From positions 1-64,000 of the forward strand of contig JBBFLE010000012.1 in assembly GCA_037481695.1 (NCBI GenBank): a stretch of 64,000 bases of DNA, written 5' to 3'. The translations under genes were made by a program, and so were the position numbers. The notes beneath the pieces were generated by a model. It made no database searches. It worked only from the letters and a program-made list of their open reading frames with translations, and was not told the DNA's origin. Below are positions 43,443 to 54,067 of the stretch, piece after piece; position 1 is the stretch's first letter, and each line of letters begins with the position of its first letter. This DNA comes from a bacterium (lineage in GTDB: Bacteria > Desulfobacterota > Desulfocorpusculales > Desulfocorpusculum).

Positions 43443-46097
43443 GTGGGGCAAATTCGGGTCATCTCCACGCACATGAATGCCGACTTCGACGGGCTGGCCT
43501 CCATGCTGGCGGCCAAAAAACTCTATCCAGATGCACGCCTGGTTTTCCCTGGCGCTCAGGAGAGGAGCCTGAGGGAGTTTTTCGTGCAATCCACCTTTTA
43601 CTTGTTTGAGGTGGACCGCATCAAGGACATAGAGCTAGAGGAGGTCTCGACCCTCATACTGGTGGACACCAGACAAAGGAGCCGCATAGGAAAGCTGGCC
43701 GAGATTCTGGATCGTCCGGGTGTAAAGGTGATCATATACGATCACCATCCCCCCAGCGAGGATGATATCCATGGAGATGTGGAGGTGATCAAGGAGGTTG
43801 GGGCCACTGCCACCATCATGGTGGAACAGCTCAGAAATCGTGGAATCAGGCTGACCCCTGACGAGGCAACTGTGCTGGCCCTGGGCATATACGAGGACAC
43901 GGGTTCTCTCACCTTTTCCTCCACCAGAGAAGAAGATTTCCAGGCCATGGCCTTCTTGAGGGCTCAGGGGGCTCGCCTGAGCATGATCCCTGATCTCATA
44001 ACAAGGGAGTTGACCGCAGAGCAGGTTTTCCTTCTCAATGATCTGATCCGCTCAGCCCACAAGGTTAGGGTACATGGGGTGGAAGTGGTGATAGCTTCTG
44101 CCTCCTCTGACCACTACGTGGGGGATTTCGCAGTGCTGGTTCACAAGCTGAGGGATATGGAAAACATAGATGTGCTCTTTGGCCTGGCTCGCATGGAGGA
44201 GAGGATATACCTGGTGGCCAGAAGCAGGGTGGATGCGGTCAACGTGGGGCGCATAGCCCTGGAATTCGGTGGGGGAGGTCATGCCACCGCAGCCTCTGCC
44301 ACCATAAGGGACATGAGCCTGGTACAAGCCGAGCAAAAGCTTCTGGCCTTGCTCCAGGAGCATGTGAGGCCCCTGCGCACTGCCCGCCAAATAATGTCTT
44401 TCCCGGTCAAGACCATTGGAGCCACCAGATCCATCAAAGATGCAGCAGAGCTGCTCTCCAAGTTCAACATCAACGTGCTGCCGGTTCTGGAGCAAGGGGA
44501 ACTGGTGGGGCTCATATCCAGAGTGGTTGTACAGAGGGCTTCCTTCCACGGCTTGGAGCATCTGCCAGTCAAGGAATACATGACCTCTGATTTTGAGACA
44601 GCCACTCCGGACACCCCGCTAGAGGAGATCCGAAGAATAGTTGTGGAGGATGCTCAAAGGTTCGTGCCCATTTTGGAGGGAGATACACTGGTGGGGTGCA
44701 TCACCCGCACCGACGTGCTCAGGGATCTGGGCTCCCAGGGGCTGCAGTACAACGGTTATGCCTTCGACCATGTGCAGCGGGACGAAACGGTCAGGAGAAA
44801 AAAGGTGCACCAGATGATGCAGGAGAGGCTTCCTGCGCCCATCTTGAACCTGCTGCTGGAATTGGGAAAAGTGGCTGAAGAGATGCGCATGAATTCCTTT
44901 GTCGTAGGAGGTTTTGTAAGGGATCTGCTTCTGAGGCAGGAAAACCTGGATGTGGATGTGGTAGTGGAAGGCGACGCAGTGGCCTTTGCCCGCAGTTATG
45001 TGGAAAAACATGGGGGCAGATTTCGGTCCCATAGGAAGTTCCAAACTGCCATGTTGATTTTTCCAGATGGCTTCAAGGTGGATGTGGCCACAGCCCGCAC
45101 GGAATACTATGAGCATCCCGCAGCGCTTCCCAGGGTGGAGCTGAGTTCCATCAAGCTGGACCTGTACAGAAGGGACTTCACCATAAACACCCTTGCCATT
45201 CGTTTGAATCCACCCTTTTTCGGAGAGTTGCTGGACTTCTTCGGAGGACAGAGGGACATAAAGGAGCGCATAGTAAGGGTGCTTCACAACCTGAGTTTTG
45301 TGGAAGATCCCACCAGAGTTCTCAGGGCGGTGAGGTTTGAGAAACGATTCGGCTTCAGGATAGGGAAACACACCTTGAACTTGATCCAGAATGCTCTAGG
45401 ACTGGGCATCCTGGAGAAGGTGGAAGGAAGGCGGCTCTGGCATGAGCTTCAGATGATCTTGCAGGAGAAGAGGCCTCTGCCAGCCGTGGAAAGATTGGAG
45501 GAGCTAAAGGTCTTGGGGGCAATACATCCCAGACTGGGTTTTCCCGAGTCCAAGCGCACGCTTTTCCAGGAGGTGGAGGGGGCTCTGGCCTGGTACGACC
45601 TTCTGGACCTGGAAGAACCGGTCCAGGGGTGGAAGGTTTATTTCCTTGCACTGGTGGACCAGTTAAGCGACAAGGAGCTGGTGGAAGTATTGGACCGCCT
45701 GGGTTTCAGCGCCAGAGATGGGGAGGAACTGGCAGCTGGAAAAAAGGCAGCTGACAGGACCCTTAGCAGGATTCATGCGTCCCCGAGGCTCTCTCCCAGC
45801 CAGACTTACGAGCTTCTAAAGCCATTTTCCACAGAAACGCTGCTATACATGGTGGCCAAGGGAAGGGACAAGCAGACCAAGAAGAAAATCTCCCGCTTTC
45901 TCAGCAAGGACAAGGAGGTCAGGCCCATGCTCAAGGGAGAAGATCTCAAGGCCCTGGGCCTGCAGCCGGGCCCTGTGTTCCGTGAGGCCCTAGACGCCCT
46001 CAGGCAAGCCAGACTGGACGGAAGGGTTCACACCCGTCAGGAAGAGGAAGCCCTTATCAAGGAGAGGTTCTTGAGGGGAAAGGCTGCGGCTTCCTGA
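43443..46097 (+). CDS. Multidomain tRNA nucleotidyltransferase-type protein (DHH-DHHA1-CBS-CBS-PolA polymerase)
   Basis: An 884-residue protein starting at GTG 43443, five bases after GGGGAGG. Domains in order: DHH phosphoesterase (STHMNADFDGLASMLAAKKL; DHHPPSEDD near residue 100), DHHA1 (EFGGGGHATAASA near 280), two CBS domains (MSFPVKTIGATRSIKDAAELLSKFNINVLPVLEQGELVGLISR and MTSDFETATPDTPLEEIRR), then a nucleotidyltransferase head (SFVVGGFVRDLLLRQENLDVDVVVEGDAVAFA) with the two catalytic Asp and the RRDFTINTLAIRL motif. Such fusions occur in deltaproteobacteria and Aquificae, and act as A-adding or CCA-adding enzymes. The DHH part could be a nanoRNase or cyclic-dinucleotide hydrolase. Confidence 0.93.
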   Translation: MGQIRVISTHMNADFDGLASMLAAKKLYPDARLVFPGAQERSLREFFVQSTFYLFEVDRIKDIELEEVSTLILVDTRQRSRIGKLAEILDRPGVKVIIYDHHPPSEDDIHGDVEVIKEVGATATIMVEQLRNRGIRLTPDEATVLALGIYEDTGSLTFSSTREEDFQAMAFLRAQGARLSMIPDLITRELTAEQVFLLNDLIRSAHKVRVHGVEVVIASASSDHYVGDFAVLVHKLRDMENIDVLFGLARMEERIYLVARSRVDAVNVGRIALEFGGGGHATAASATIRDMSLVQAEQKLLALLQEHVRPLRTARQIMSFPVKTIGATRSIKDAAELLSKFNINVLPVLEQGELVGLISRVVVQRASFHGLEHLPVKEYMTSDFETATPDTPLEEIRRIVVEDAQRFVPILEGDTLVGCITRTDVLRDLGSQGLQYNGYAFDHVQRDETVRRKKVHQMMQERLPAPILNLLLELGKVAEEMRMNSFVVGGFVRDLLLRQENLDVDVVVEGDAVAFARSYVEKHGGRFRSHRKFQTAMLIFPDGFKVDVATARTEYYEHPAALPRVELSSIKLDLYRRDFTINTLAIRLNPPFFGELLDFFGGQRDIKERIVRVLHNLSFVEDPTRVLRAVRFEKRFGFRIGKHTLNLIQNALGLGILEKVEGRRLWHELQMILQEKRPLPAVERLEELKVLGAIHPRLGFPESKRTLFQEVEGALAWYDLLDLEEPVQGWKVYFLALVDQLSDKELVEVLDRLGFSARDGEELAAGKKAADRTLSRIHASPRLSPSQTYELLKPFSTETLLYMVAKGRDKQTKKKISRFLSKDKEVRPMLKGEDLKALGLQPGPVFREALDALRQARLDGRVHTRQEEEALIKERFLRGKAAAS

Positions 46098-46133
46098 GAT
46101 GAGACAGGGAGGTTTACAGCCAAAGCCGCAGGT

Positions 46134-46162
46134 GGCTCTCAGGGAGGGAGCCCAGGTTTTTT
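46134..46162 (+). terminator. Possible Rho-independent terminator
   Basis: GGCTC (46134-46138) and GAGCC (46148-46152) form a short stem and T6 follows at 46157-46162, 40 bp after the preceding stop. The stem is weak. Confidence 0.4.
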
Positions 46163-46297
46163 CTTGAATTCGTCCGAGACTGTGTTAATATCTCTTGGGT
46201 CTCGATGCTGGGCATAAAGCTTTTCCCAGGGCGTATGAGGCCTTTTCTTTTTCTTGGGATGGCCCGGGTTTTTGAAAAAATCTTCAATCGGTGTTTC

Positions 46298-47233
46298 ATG
46301 AAACAATGGATAGCCAGGTTCAAGTCCCAACTTGAGGCCGGGGGGGCATCTCCTCATACCCTCAGGGCCTACATGAAGGATTTGGAGTCTTTCAGAGGTT
46401 TCCTGGCCGAGAGGCTGGGCAAGGAACCCCTCTTGGAGGACATCAGCCCAGAACTTGTTCGAATGTACCTGGCCAGGAGGGCCAGGGAACGCCAGCGTTC
46501 CACGGTGGCACGGGAACTCACATCTTTGAAGAGCTTCTCCAGGTTCCTGGCAAGAGAAGGGGTGGCAGCCCCAGAGGGAATGCTGGAGATCCCTGCTCCC
46601 AAGGTGAAGCAGAGGCTGCCGCAGATTCTTTCGGTGGAAGAGGTCCTGGAGTTGATTCGCACCCCTGACTACAGGACAGCCTTGGGGGTGCGCAACAGGG
46701 CCATTCTTGAACTCCTCTATTCTTCTGGGCTCAGGGTCAGCGAGCTGGTGGGATTGAATCTCATGGATGTGCGTTGGGATCTGGGAGTGGTGAGGGTGAG
46801 CGGGAAGGGAGGCAAGGAGCGTATTGTTCCTGTGGGGGACCCTGCACTGGAGGCTTTGCGTGTTTACGTGGAAAGACGCAGTGAACTGGCCAGAAGGATC
46901 CTGGAGCCCGAGGCCCTGTTCCTCAATCCCAGGGGTGGAAGGCTCACGGCCCGAAGCGTGGCGCGCATGCTGGACAGATACATAACCCGTTGCTCCATGC
47001 GAAGGGGTGTCAGCCCTCACAGCCTCAGGCATACCTTTGCCACCCACCTCTTGGATGGGGGGGCTGACCTGAGGGCAATACAGGAGATGCTGGGGCACAG
47101 CAGCCTTTCCACAACGCAGAGATACACCAGGGTGAGCATGATGAGATTGATGGAGATCTATGACAAGGTTCACCCCAGGGCCAAGAAACCGCAAGAAGGT
47201 GTGGGTTTTGTCCCTAAGAAGGACGACATATGA
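46298..47233 (+). CDS. xerC: Tyrosine recombinase XerC-like
   Basis: A 311-residue recombinase starting at ATG 46298 ([12 protein letters not shown]); an in-frame ATG at 46259 is an alternative and a longer frame begins at 46205. The core has [13 protein letters not shown] (Arg), [15 protein letters not shown] (Lys) and [39 protein letters not shown] with the nucleophile Tyr. The position ahead of hslVU repeats the xerC/codV-hslV-hslU order known from several phyla. Its stop overlaps hslV by 4 bases. Confidence 0.92.
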   Translation: MKQWIARFKSQLEAGGASPHTLRAYMKDLESFRGFLAERLGKEPLLEDISPELVRMYLARRARERQRSTVARELTSLKSFSRFLAREGVAAPEGMLEIPAPKVKQRLPQILSVEEVLELIRTPDYRTALGVRNRAILELLYSSGLRVSELVGLNLMDVRWDLGVVRVSGKGGKERIVPVGDPALEALRVYVERRSELARRILEPEALFLNPRGGRLTARSVARMLDRYITRCSMRRGVSPHSLRHTFATHLLDGGADLRAIQEMLGHSSLSTTQRYTRVSMMRLMEIYDKVHPRAKKPQEGVGFVPKKDDI

Positions 47234-47769
47234 GACGGCACTCGATGCTATCCACCACTGTACTGGTTGTCAGAAGGGGACCAAAGGTGGCCATGGCTTC
47301 AGACGGACAGGTCACCCTGGGACAGACGGTCATAAAACATGGGGCCAGGAAGGTCAGAAGGCTTCATCATGACAGGGTGTTGGCAGGCTTTGCCGGCGGC
47401 TCGGCGGATGCTCTCACCCTGTTCGAGCGCTTTGAACAGAAGCTGGAGCAGCACGGAGGGACTCTAACGCGTGCGGCAGTGGAGCTGGCCAAGGACTGGA
47501 GAAGTGATAGGATTCTCAGGAGGCTGGAGGCCATGCTGCTGGTGGCCGACAGGGTCTCTTCCCTGATAATCTCGGGCACCGGGGATGTGGTGGAGCCTGA
47601 CGACGGACTGGCAGCCATAGGTTCCGGTGGGCCCTTTGCTTTGGCTGCGGCCAGGGCCTTGATCCGCCATACTGATCTGGAGCCCAGATCCATAGCCGAG
47701 GAGGCTTTGGCCATAGCCTCCCAGATATGCATATTCACCAACAGCAATTTTGTGATAGAGGAGCTTTAG
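47230..47769 (+). CDS. hslV: ATP-dependent protease HslVU, peptidase subunit
   Basis: A 179-residue proteasome-like peptidase. After processing, the N-terminal Thr of [23 protein letters not shown] is the nucleophile; [37 protein letters not shown] and [20 protein letters not shown] are family features. It forms two hexameric rings capped by HslU. ATG 47230 overlaps the xerC stop and has AAGGACG six bases upstream. Confidence 0.97.
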   Translation: MRRHSMLSTTVLVVRRGPKVAMASDGQVTLGQTVIKHGARKVRRLHHDRVLAGFAGGSADALTLFERFEQKLEQHGGTLTRAAVELAKDWRSDRILRRLEAMLLVADRVSSLIISGTGDVVEPDDGLAAIGSGGPFALAAARALIRHTDLEPRSIAEEALAIASQICIFTNSNFVIEEL

Positions 47770-47777
47770 AAAAGGTC

Positions 47778-49157
47778 ATGTTCACCCCCAGGGAGATAGT
47801 TTCAGAGCTGGACCGATACATCGTGGGCCAGAGAAACGCCAAGAGAGCCGTGGCCATAGCCCTCAGAAATAGATGGCGCAGGCAGCAGATTCCAGAGGAG
47901 CTCAGGGACGAGGTAGCCCCCAAGAACATCCTGATGATCGGGCCCACAGGCGTGGGAAAGACAGAGATAGCCAGGAGGCTGGCCAGGCTGGCTCAGTCTC
48001 CCTTCATAAAGGTGGAGGCCTCCAAGTACACGGAGGTGGGCTATGTGGGCAGGGATGTGGAGTCCATGATCAGGGATCTGATGGAACAGGCCGTGAACAT
48101 GGTGCGCGAGGAGGAGATGCAAAGGGTGAGGGTTCAGGCCGAGCAATTGGCCGAGGAGAGGCTGCTGGACCTGTTGTTACCGGGTGCTCGCAGCGTGGCC
48201 AGGGGGCAGCCAAGGAGCCTGCAAGAAGCCTTGGAGGTCTTGCGGCCCCAGCCAGAAGAGCAGACCTCCGGCCCAAGCTCCTCCACCAGGGAGCGTTTGA
48301 GGCAGATGCTCAGGGAGGGAAAGCTGGATGAGAGGTTCGTGGAGGTGGAGGTGACAGACAGGGCCGTGCCCGTTATGGGCGTGCTTTCGGCCGGCGGTTT
48401 GGAGGATTTGGAGATCCAGCTAAGGGAGATGTTGGGGAACATTTTTCCAGGCAAGACAAAAAAGAGAAACGTAAAGATAAAAGAAGCTCTTGAAATACTG
48501 GTCAGAGAAGAAGCCCAGAAGCTGGTGGATATGGACAGAGTGACCGAGCTGGCTCGCCAGAGGGTGGAGACAGGTGGCATAGTGTTCATAGATGAGATAG
48601 ACAAGATAGCCAGCAAAGGATCCTCGCACGGACCGGATGTCTCCAGAGAGGGTGTCCAAAGGGACATACTCCCCATAGTTGAGGGCACCACGGTGAACAC
48701 CAAGTATGGATGGGTGCGCACAGACCACATCCTGTTCATAGCAGCCGGGGCCTTTCACATGAGCCGCCCATCGGATTTGATCCCAGAGCTGCAAGGCAGA
48801 TTCCCCATCAGGGTGGAATTGGAGCCTCTGGGCCGCGAGGAGTTCTACAGGATACTCAAAGAGCCTGAAAACTCCCTTCTCAAACAATACCAGGCCCTCC
48901 TTGCAACAGAGGGCATTGATCTACAATTCACCGACGAGGCAGTGGAGGAAATAGCTTTCATAGCGTCCCAGGTCAACGAGAGGGGCCAGAGCATAGGTGC
49001 CAGGAGGCTCCACACGGTCATGGAAAAACTCTTGGAGGACATATCCTTCGAGTCCCCAGACATGGAGAAGGGCTCCATCACAGTGGACAGGGAATATGTC
49101 AGGAGCCGATTGGGGGATGTGGTCAAGGATGAGGATCTGAGCAGATATATCTTGTGA
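47778..49157 (+). CDS. hslU: ATP-dependent protease HslVU, ATPase subunit
   Basis: A 459-residue AAA+ unfoldase starting at ATG 47778 ([33 protein letters not shown]), eight bases after hslV. Walker [10 protein letters not shown] is at residue 55, [14 protein letters not shown] the pore loop, the I-domain covers residues about 110-240, FIDEIDKIA is Walker B, and [15 protein letters not shown] is the Arg-finger region. The C-terminus ends SRYIL, the tail that inserts into HslV. Confidence 0.97.
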   Translation: MFTPREIVSELDRYIVGQRNAKRAVAIALRNRWRRQQIPEELRDEVAPKNILMIGPTGVGKTEIARRLARLAQSPFIKVEASKYTEVGYVGRDVESMIRDLMEQAVNMVREEEMQRVRVQAEQLAEERLLDLLLPGARSVARGQPRSLQEALEVLRPQPEEQTSGPSSSTRERLRQMLREGKLDERFVEVEVTDRAVPVMGVLSAGGLEDLEIQLREMLGNIFPGKTKKRNVKIKEALEILVREEAQKLVDMDRVTELARQRVETGGIVFIDEIDKIASKGSSHGPDVSREGVQRDILPIVEGTTVNTKYGWVRTDHILFIAAGAFHMSRPSDLIPELQGRFPIRVELEPLGREEFYRILKEPENSLLKQYQALLATEGIDLQFTDEAVEEIAFIASQVNERGQSIGARRLHTVMEKLLEDISFESPDMEKGSITVDREYVRSRLGDVVKDEDLSRYIL

Positions 49158-49217
49158 GCCTGTCAAGGTTTCTCAAGTCAAAGGTTGGAAGCCAAGAGGA
49201 AAGGAAGAATTGGTTAG

Positions 49218-50144
<927 letters not shown>

Positions 50145-50366
50145 CCCTCATCTTAGGCCCTAGAGGCTGGGTGGGCTAAGGTGGCGGTATTTTGAAAACA
50201 AATTGGCAAGGACCGGAGATTCCAGAGAACTGTTGGCATCATCCCATGTACATGAATCATGGTAGACCGGCTTTGGGAGAAACTTGGAGGCAGGGCCGGG
50301 CCACGGGGAAGGTGGCCCTTGGGATTGGCCCAGGGTGGGCCAATAGAGAGGCATCGGAGGGTTTAG

Positions 50367-51560
50367 ATGGGATCATGGCCTGAGAGGGCGGACAGAGTTC
50401 TTTTTCAGACCTATGGCAGGTTCCCCCTCACTTTTGTCAAGGGCGAGGGGGCCAGGCTTTGGGACGACACAGGGCGCTGCTTCCTGGATCTGGTGGGAGG
50501 GTTGGCCGTGTGTAATGTGGGTCACTGCCATCCCAAGGTGGTGCGGGCCATCCAACAGCAGGCAGCCAGGCTCATTCATGTATCCAATTTCTATTACCAT
50601 CCCCCCATGGTGGAGCTGGCCGAGCGGCTTGTAGAGCTGAGCTTTGCCCAAAGGGTCTTTTTTTGCAACAGCGGAGCCGAGGCCAATGAAGGGGCCATCA
50701 AGCTGGCCCGGAAGGTGGCCAAGGATCGGGGGATGGGGCAGAGGTTCGAGGTGATCACCATGGAGGGCTCCTTCCATGGAAGGACTCTGGCCACTGTCAC
50801 AGCCACGGCCCAGGAAAAGTATCACAAGGGCTTTGAGCCTCTGGTGGAGGGATTCAAATACGTTCCCTTCGGGGACCTGGAGGCAATAAGAAGAAGTATT
50901 TCTTCCAGAACCTGTGCGGTCATGGTGGAGGTGATCCAGGGAGAGGGAGGGGTTAGGCCGGTGCCCCAGGGTTTTCTGGCCGGACTCAGGGAGCTTTGCG
51001 ACAAAGAAGGGATTCTTCTTATCTTGGACGAAGTGCAGACTGGTGTGGGAAGAACCGGGCAGCTTTTTGCTTACCAAGCAGAGGGAACAAGCCCACATGT
51101 AATGACCCTGGCCAAGGGCATTGCGGGGGGGCTGCCCATGGGAGTTTTGTTGGCCGAGGACAATGTGGCAGCATCCTTGACCCCAGGAACTCATGCCAGC
51201 ACCTTTGGGGGCAATCCCGTGGCTGCTGCGGCCGGCCTGGCTGTGCTTTCCATCCTGGTACAAGACGGACTCCTGGAGCAAATGGCCCCTGTAGCCAAAA
51301 GTTTCAGGCAGGGGCTTGAGAAACTGGCTGGAAAGTACCCTGAGCTGATCATGGATGTAAGGGGCAGGGGGCTGATGCTGGGGATGGAGCTCAGATATCC
51401 TTGTAGGGCCTTGGTAGAGGTTTGTATGGCCAGGGGAGTGCTCTTGAACTGTACTGTGGAGAGGGTAGTGAGGTTCGTGCCGCCTCTGGTCATCACGCTG
51501 GAGGATGTGGAAGAGGCTTTGGAGGTCCTGGATAAGAGCATGCAGGAGGTTTTCGGCTGA
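50367..51560 (+). CDS. argD: Acetylornithine aminotransferase
   Basis: A 397-residue class III PLP enzyme making N-acetylornithine from the semialdehyde and glutamate; it may also serve succinyl-DAP steps, though an LL-DAP aminotransferase is present here. VCNVGHCHPKVVRAIQQQ, FFCNSGAEANEGAIKLARKVA, GSFHGRTLATVTATAQ, LILDEVQTGVGRTG and VMTLAKGIAGGLPMG (catalytic Lys) are all present. ATG 50367 follows GGAGGG. Confidence 0.96.
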   Translation: MGSWPERADRVLFQTYGRFPLTFVKGEGARLWDDTGRCFLDLVGGLAVCNVGHCHPKVVRAIQQQAARLIHVSNFYYHPPMVELAERLVELSFAQRVFFCNSGAEANEGAIKLARKVAKDRGMGQRFEVITMEGSFHGRTLATVTATAQEKYHKGFEPLVEGFKYVPFGDLEAIRRSISSRTCAVMVEVIQGEGGVRPVPQGFLAGLRELCDKEGILLILDEVQTGVGRTGQLFAYQAEGTSPHVMTLAKGIAGGLPMGVLLAEDNVAASLTPGTHASTFGGNPVAAAAGLAVLSILVQDGLLEQMAPVAKSFRQGLEKLAGKYPELIMDVRGRGLMLGMELRYPCRALVEVCMARGVLLNCTVERVVRFVPPLVITLEDVEEALEVLDKSMQEVFG

Positions 51561-51809
51561 GGGAGAAGGCCAGCTTTGTTTTTGTAGGGTCCTGGCCCAC
51601 ACACGTGCTCTGGGAGCTCTTGCTACTGGATGCGGCTGCATGCTTGAGGGCATGCGCAGATGGGGTTCTTTTGGGAGATGTGAAAAAAGCCTCGGATGTT
51701 ATTCGGCCAGGATGCATCTTCATGCTCGAAGATGCACTACGGCAGCGTTTCAAAAGGGGTGGATAAGAGATTTCAGGCTCAGGATAAAAGAAAGGGCCGG
51801 GAGGTCAGG

Positions 51810-52745
51810 GTGCCGAGACATCTTCTTAGGTTGTGTCAGCTATCGGAGCAAGACTTGGAGAACATTCTTACCCTTGCCAGGGTCATAAAGGACAAGACCA
51901 AGCGTGGGGTGCCTCACAGGACACTGGAGGGAAAGGTGCTGGCCATGATCTTCGAAAAGGCCTCCACCCGCACCCGCATTTCATTTGAGGTAGGAATGTA
52001 CCAGTTGGGAGGCACGGCCCTTTACCTGGAAGCTCACACTACACAGCTGGGCAGGGGAGAGAGCATTGCTGACACCGCACGAGTGCTTAGCCGCTACGTG
52101 GACGGTGTCATGATAAGGGCATACTCCCACAGCTCCGTGGAGGAGTTTGCGGCCAGCTCTTCGGTGCCTGTGATAAACGGCCTCACGGACAGGTTTCATC
52201 CCTGCCAAATACTAGGGGATCTGCTCACCATTCAGGAAAAACTCGGAGATCCACGCCAGGTCAAGGTGGCCTATGTGGGAGACGGCAACAACGTGGCCAA
52301 TTCCTGGATAGAGGCCGCCAAGTTACTGGGCTTTGAGCTGGTCTTGGCATGCCCCGAGGGATATGAACCGGATCAGGAACTCATGGCGCAGCCTGGCCCC
52401 AATGTGAGGCTGGTTAGGGACCCTAGGGAGGCGGTCAGAGGAGCCAGGGTCATTTACACTGACGTGTGGGTCAGCATGGGGCAGGAGCAACAGGAGCAAG
52501 AGAGGAAGAGGGCCTTTGCCGCCTACCAGGTCAACGAGGCGCTTCTGAGCCATGCCGGAACTCAACCCATTGTGATGCACTGTCTTCCGGCACACAGAGG
52601 GCTTGAGATCACAGACGGAGTCATGGACGGGCCCAATTCCGTGGTCTTCGACCAGGCAGAGAACCGGCTGCATGTTCAAAAAGCAGTGATGGAGCTGCTC
52701 ATGGGCGGGCATAGAGCAAGGGGAATGGGTGTCGAGCACTCCTGA
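51810..52745 (+). CDS. argF: Ornithine carbamoyltransferase
   Basis: A 311-residue OTC. The start is GTG 51810, five bases after GGGAGG, giving the standard N-terminus PRHLLRLCQLSEQDLENIL; earlier in-frame codons lead to a 38-residue non-homologous tail. EKASTRTRISFEVGMYQLGG contains the carbamoyl phosphate S-T-R-T-R site, FHPCQILGDLLTI the H-P-x-Q motif, MHCLPAHRG the ornithine loop. Acts on ornithine and carbamoyl phosphate. Confidence 0.95.
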   Translation: MPRHLLRLCQLSEQDLENILTLARVIKDKTKRGVPHRTLEGKVLAMIFEKASTRTRISFEVGMYQLGGTALYLEAHTTQLGRGESIADTARVLSRYVDGVMIRAYSHSSVEEFAASSSVPVINGLTDRFHPCQILGDLLTIQEKLGDPRQVKVAYVGDGNNVANSWIEAAKLLGFELVLACPEGYEPDQELMAQPGPNVRLVRDPREAVRGARVIYTDVWVSMGQEQQEQERKRAFAAYQVNEALLSHAGTQPIVMHCLPAHRGLEITDGVMDGPNSVVFDQAENRLHVQKAVMELLMGGHRARGMGVEHS

Positions 52746-52801
52746 GGAAATAAGTGGTTCCCAATGGGGTCTGATGCCTTTGGAATAAACTGGAGGGGGA
52801 C

Positions 52802-54019
52802 ATGGGAGAGATAAACAAGGTAGTGTTGGCATACTCTGGGGGCCTGGATACATCGGTGATCCTCAAGTGGCTTCTGGAGACATATGGGTGCCAGGTGGTT
52901 GCCTTTACTGCCGATATAGGACAGGGTGAGGAGCTGGAGGGGTTGGAAGAGAAGGCCTTGGCAACTGGCGCTGCCAAGCTGGTGGTAAGGGATCTAAAGG
53001 AAGAGTTTGCACGTGATTATGTGTTTGCAGCCATAAGGGGTAATGCCGTTTACGAGGGTGGATATCTGCTGGGCACATCCATAGCAAGGCCCATAATCGC
53101 CAAATATCAGGTGGAAGTGGCCCACCTAGAAGGTGCTGATGCCGTGGCTCATGGAGCAACAGGCAAAGGCAACGACCAAGTTCGCTTCGAGCTCACTTAC
53201 ATGGCTTTGGACCCAGGTTTGAAGATCATAGCCCCCTGGAGGGATCCACGCTGGAGCTTCAAGTCCAGAAGCGATATGTTGGCCTATGCCCGGCAGCACG
53301 GGATCCCGGTGGAGGCCACCCCCGAGAAGCCTTACAGTTGTGACAGAAACCTGATGCACCTGAGCTTTGAGGGTGGTATCCTGGAGGACCCCTGGCTTGA
53401 GCCTCAGGAGTCTATGTTCAAACTCACGGTCTCCCCGGAAAGGGCGCCGGATGAGCCTACTTACCTTGAGATAGACTTCAAGGACGGCAATCCGGTTGGG
53501 GTGGACGGAGTGGAGATGTCTCCGGGCAGACTTCTGGCACACCTAAATGAGCTGGGTGGCAGAAACGGAATCGGCAGAGTGGACCTGGTGGAGAACCGCT
53601 TCGTGGGCATGAAGTCCCGCGGTGTATACGAAACCCCAGGGGGCACCATACTGCACGTGGCTCACAGGGCCATGGAATCCCTGACCATGGACAGGGAGGT
53701 CATGCACATCAGGGACTCCTTGGCGCCCAGGTATGCTGAGCTAATTTATTATGGTTTCTGGTTTTCTCCGGAAATGGAGCTTCTCCAACGTACCATGGAT
53801 CAGGCCCAAAAGGGCGTCACAGGCACAGTAAGACTCAAACTGTACAAAGGCAATTGCATGGTGGTGGGTAGGAAGGCGCCCAAGTCCCTGTACGTGCCGG
53901 ATCTGGCCACCTTTGAGACAGAGCAGGTTTACAACCAGCAGGATGCCACGGGGTTCATAAGGCTCCAGGGCCTGAGGCTCAGGGTCAGGCATCTGGTAAA
54001 AGGGGCAGCTGAAGTCTGA
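52802..54019 (+). CDS. argG: Argininosuccinate synthase
   Basis: A 405-residue ligase joining citrulline and aspartate. [19 protein letters not shown] is the ATP pyrophosphatase loop near residue 8; [41 protein letters not shown] and [11 protein letters not shown] complete the type I family. ATG 52802 follows GGAGGGG. Between argF and argH. Confidence 0.98.
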   Translation: MGEINKVVLAYSGGLDTSVILKWLLETYGCQVVAFTADIGQGEELEGLEEKALATGAAKLVVRDLKEEFARDYVFAAIRGNAVYEGGYLLGTSIARPIIAKYQVEVAHLEGADAVAHGATGKGNDQVRFELTYMALDPGLKIIAPWRDPRWSFKSRSDMLAYARQHGIPVEATPEKPYSCDRNLMHLSFEGGILEDPWLEPQESMFKLTVSPERAPDEPTYLEIDFKDGNPVGVDGVEMSPGRLLAHLNELGGRNGIGRVDLVENRFVGMKSRGVYETPGGTILHVAHRAMESLTMDREVMHIRDSLAPRYAELIYYGFWFSPEMELLQRTMDQAQKGVTGTVRLKLYKGNCMVVGRKAPKSLYVPDLATFETEQVYNQQDATGFIRLQGLRLRVRHLVKGAAEV

Positions 54020-54067
54020 GTTTTCGAGGATCAACACAGTGGAAGGGGCAAGAGGGATCTTCTCAGC

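Noticed and set aside
42511-47233. The two tyrosine recombinases as island or phage integrases
   Set aside because: Both have XerC/XerD lengths and motifs and lie in housekeeping contexts (after mutS, before hslVU) with no attachment repeats.
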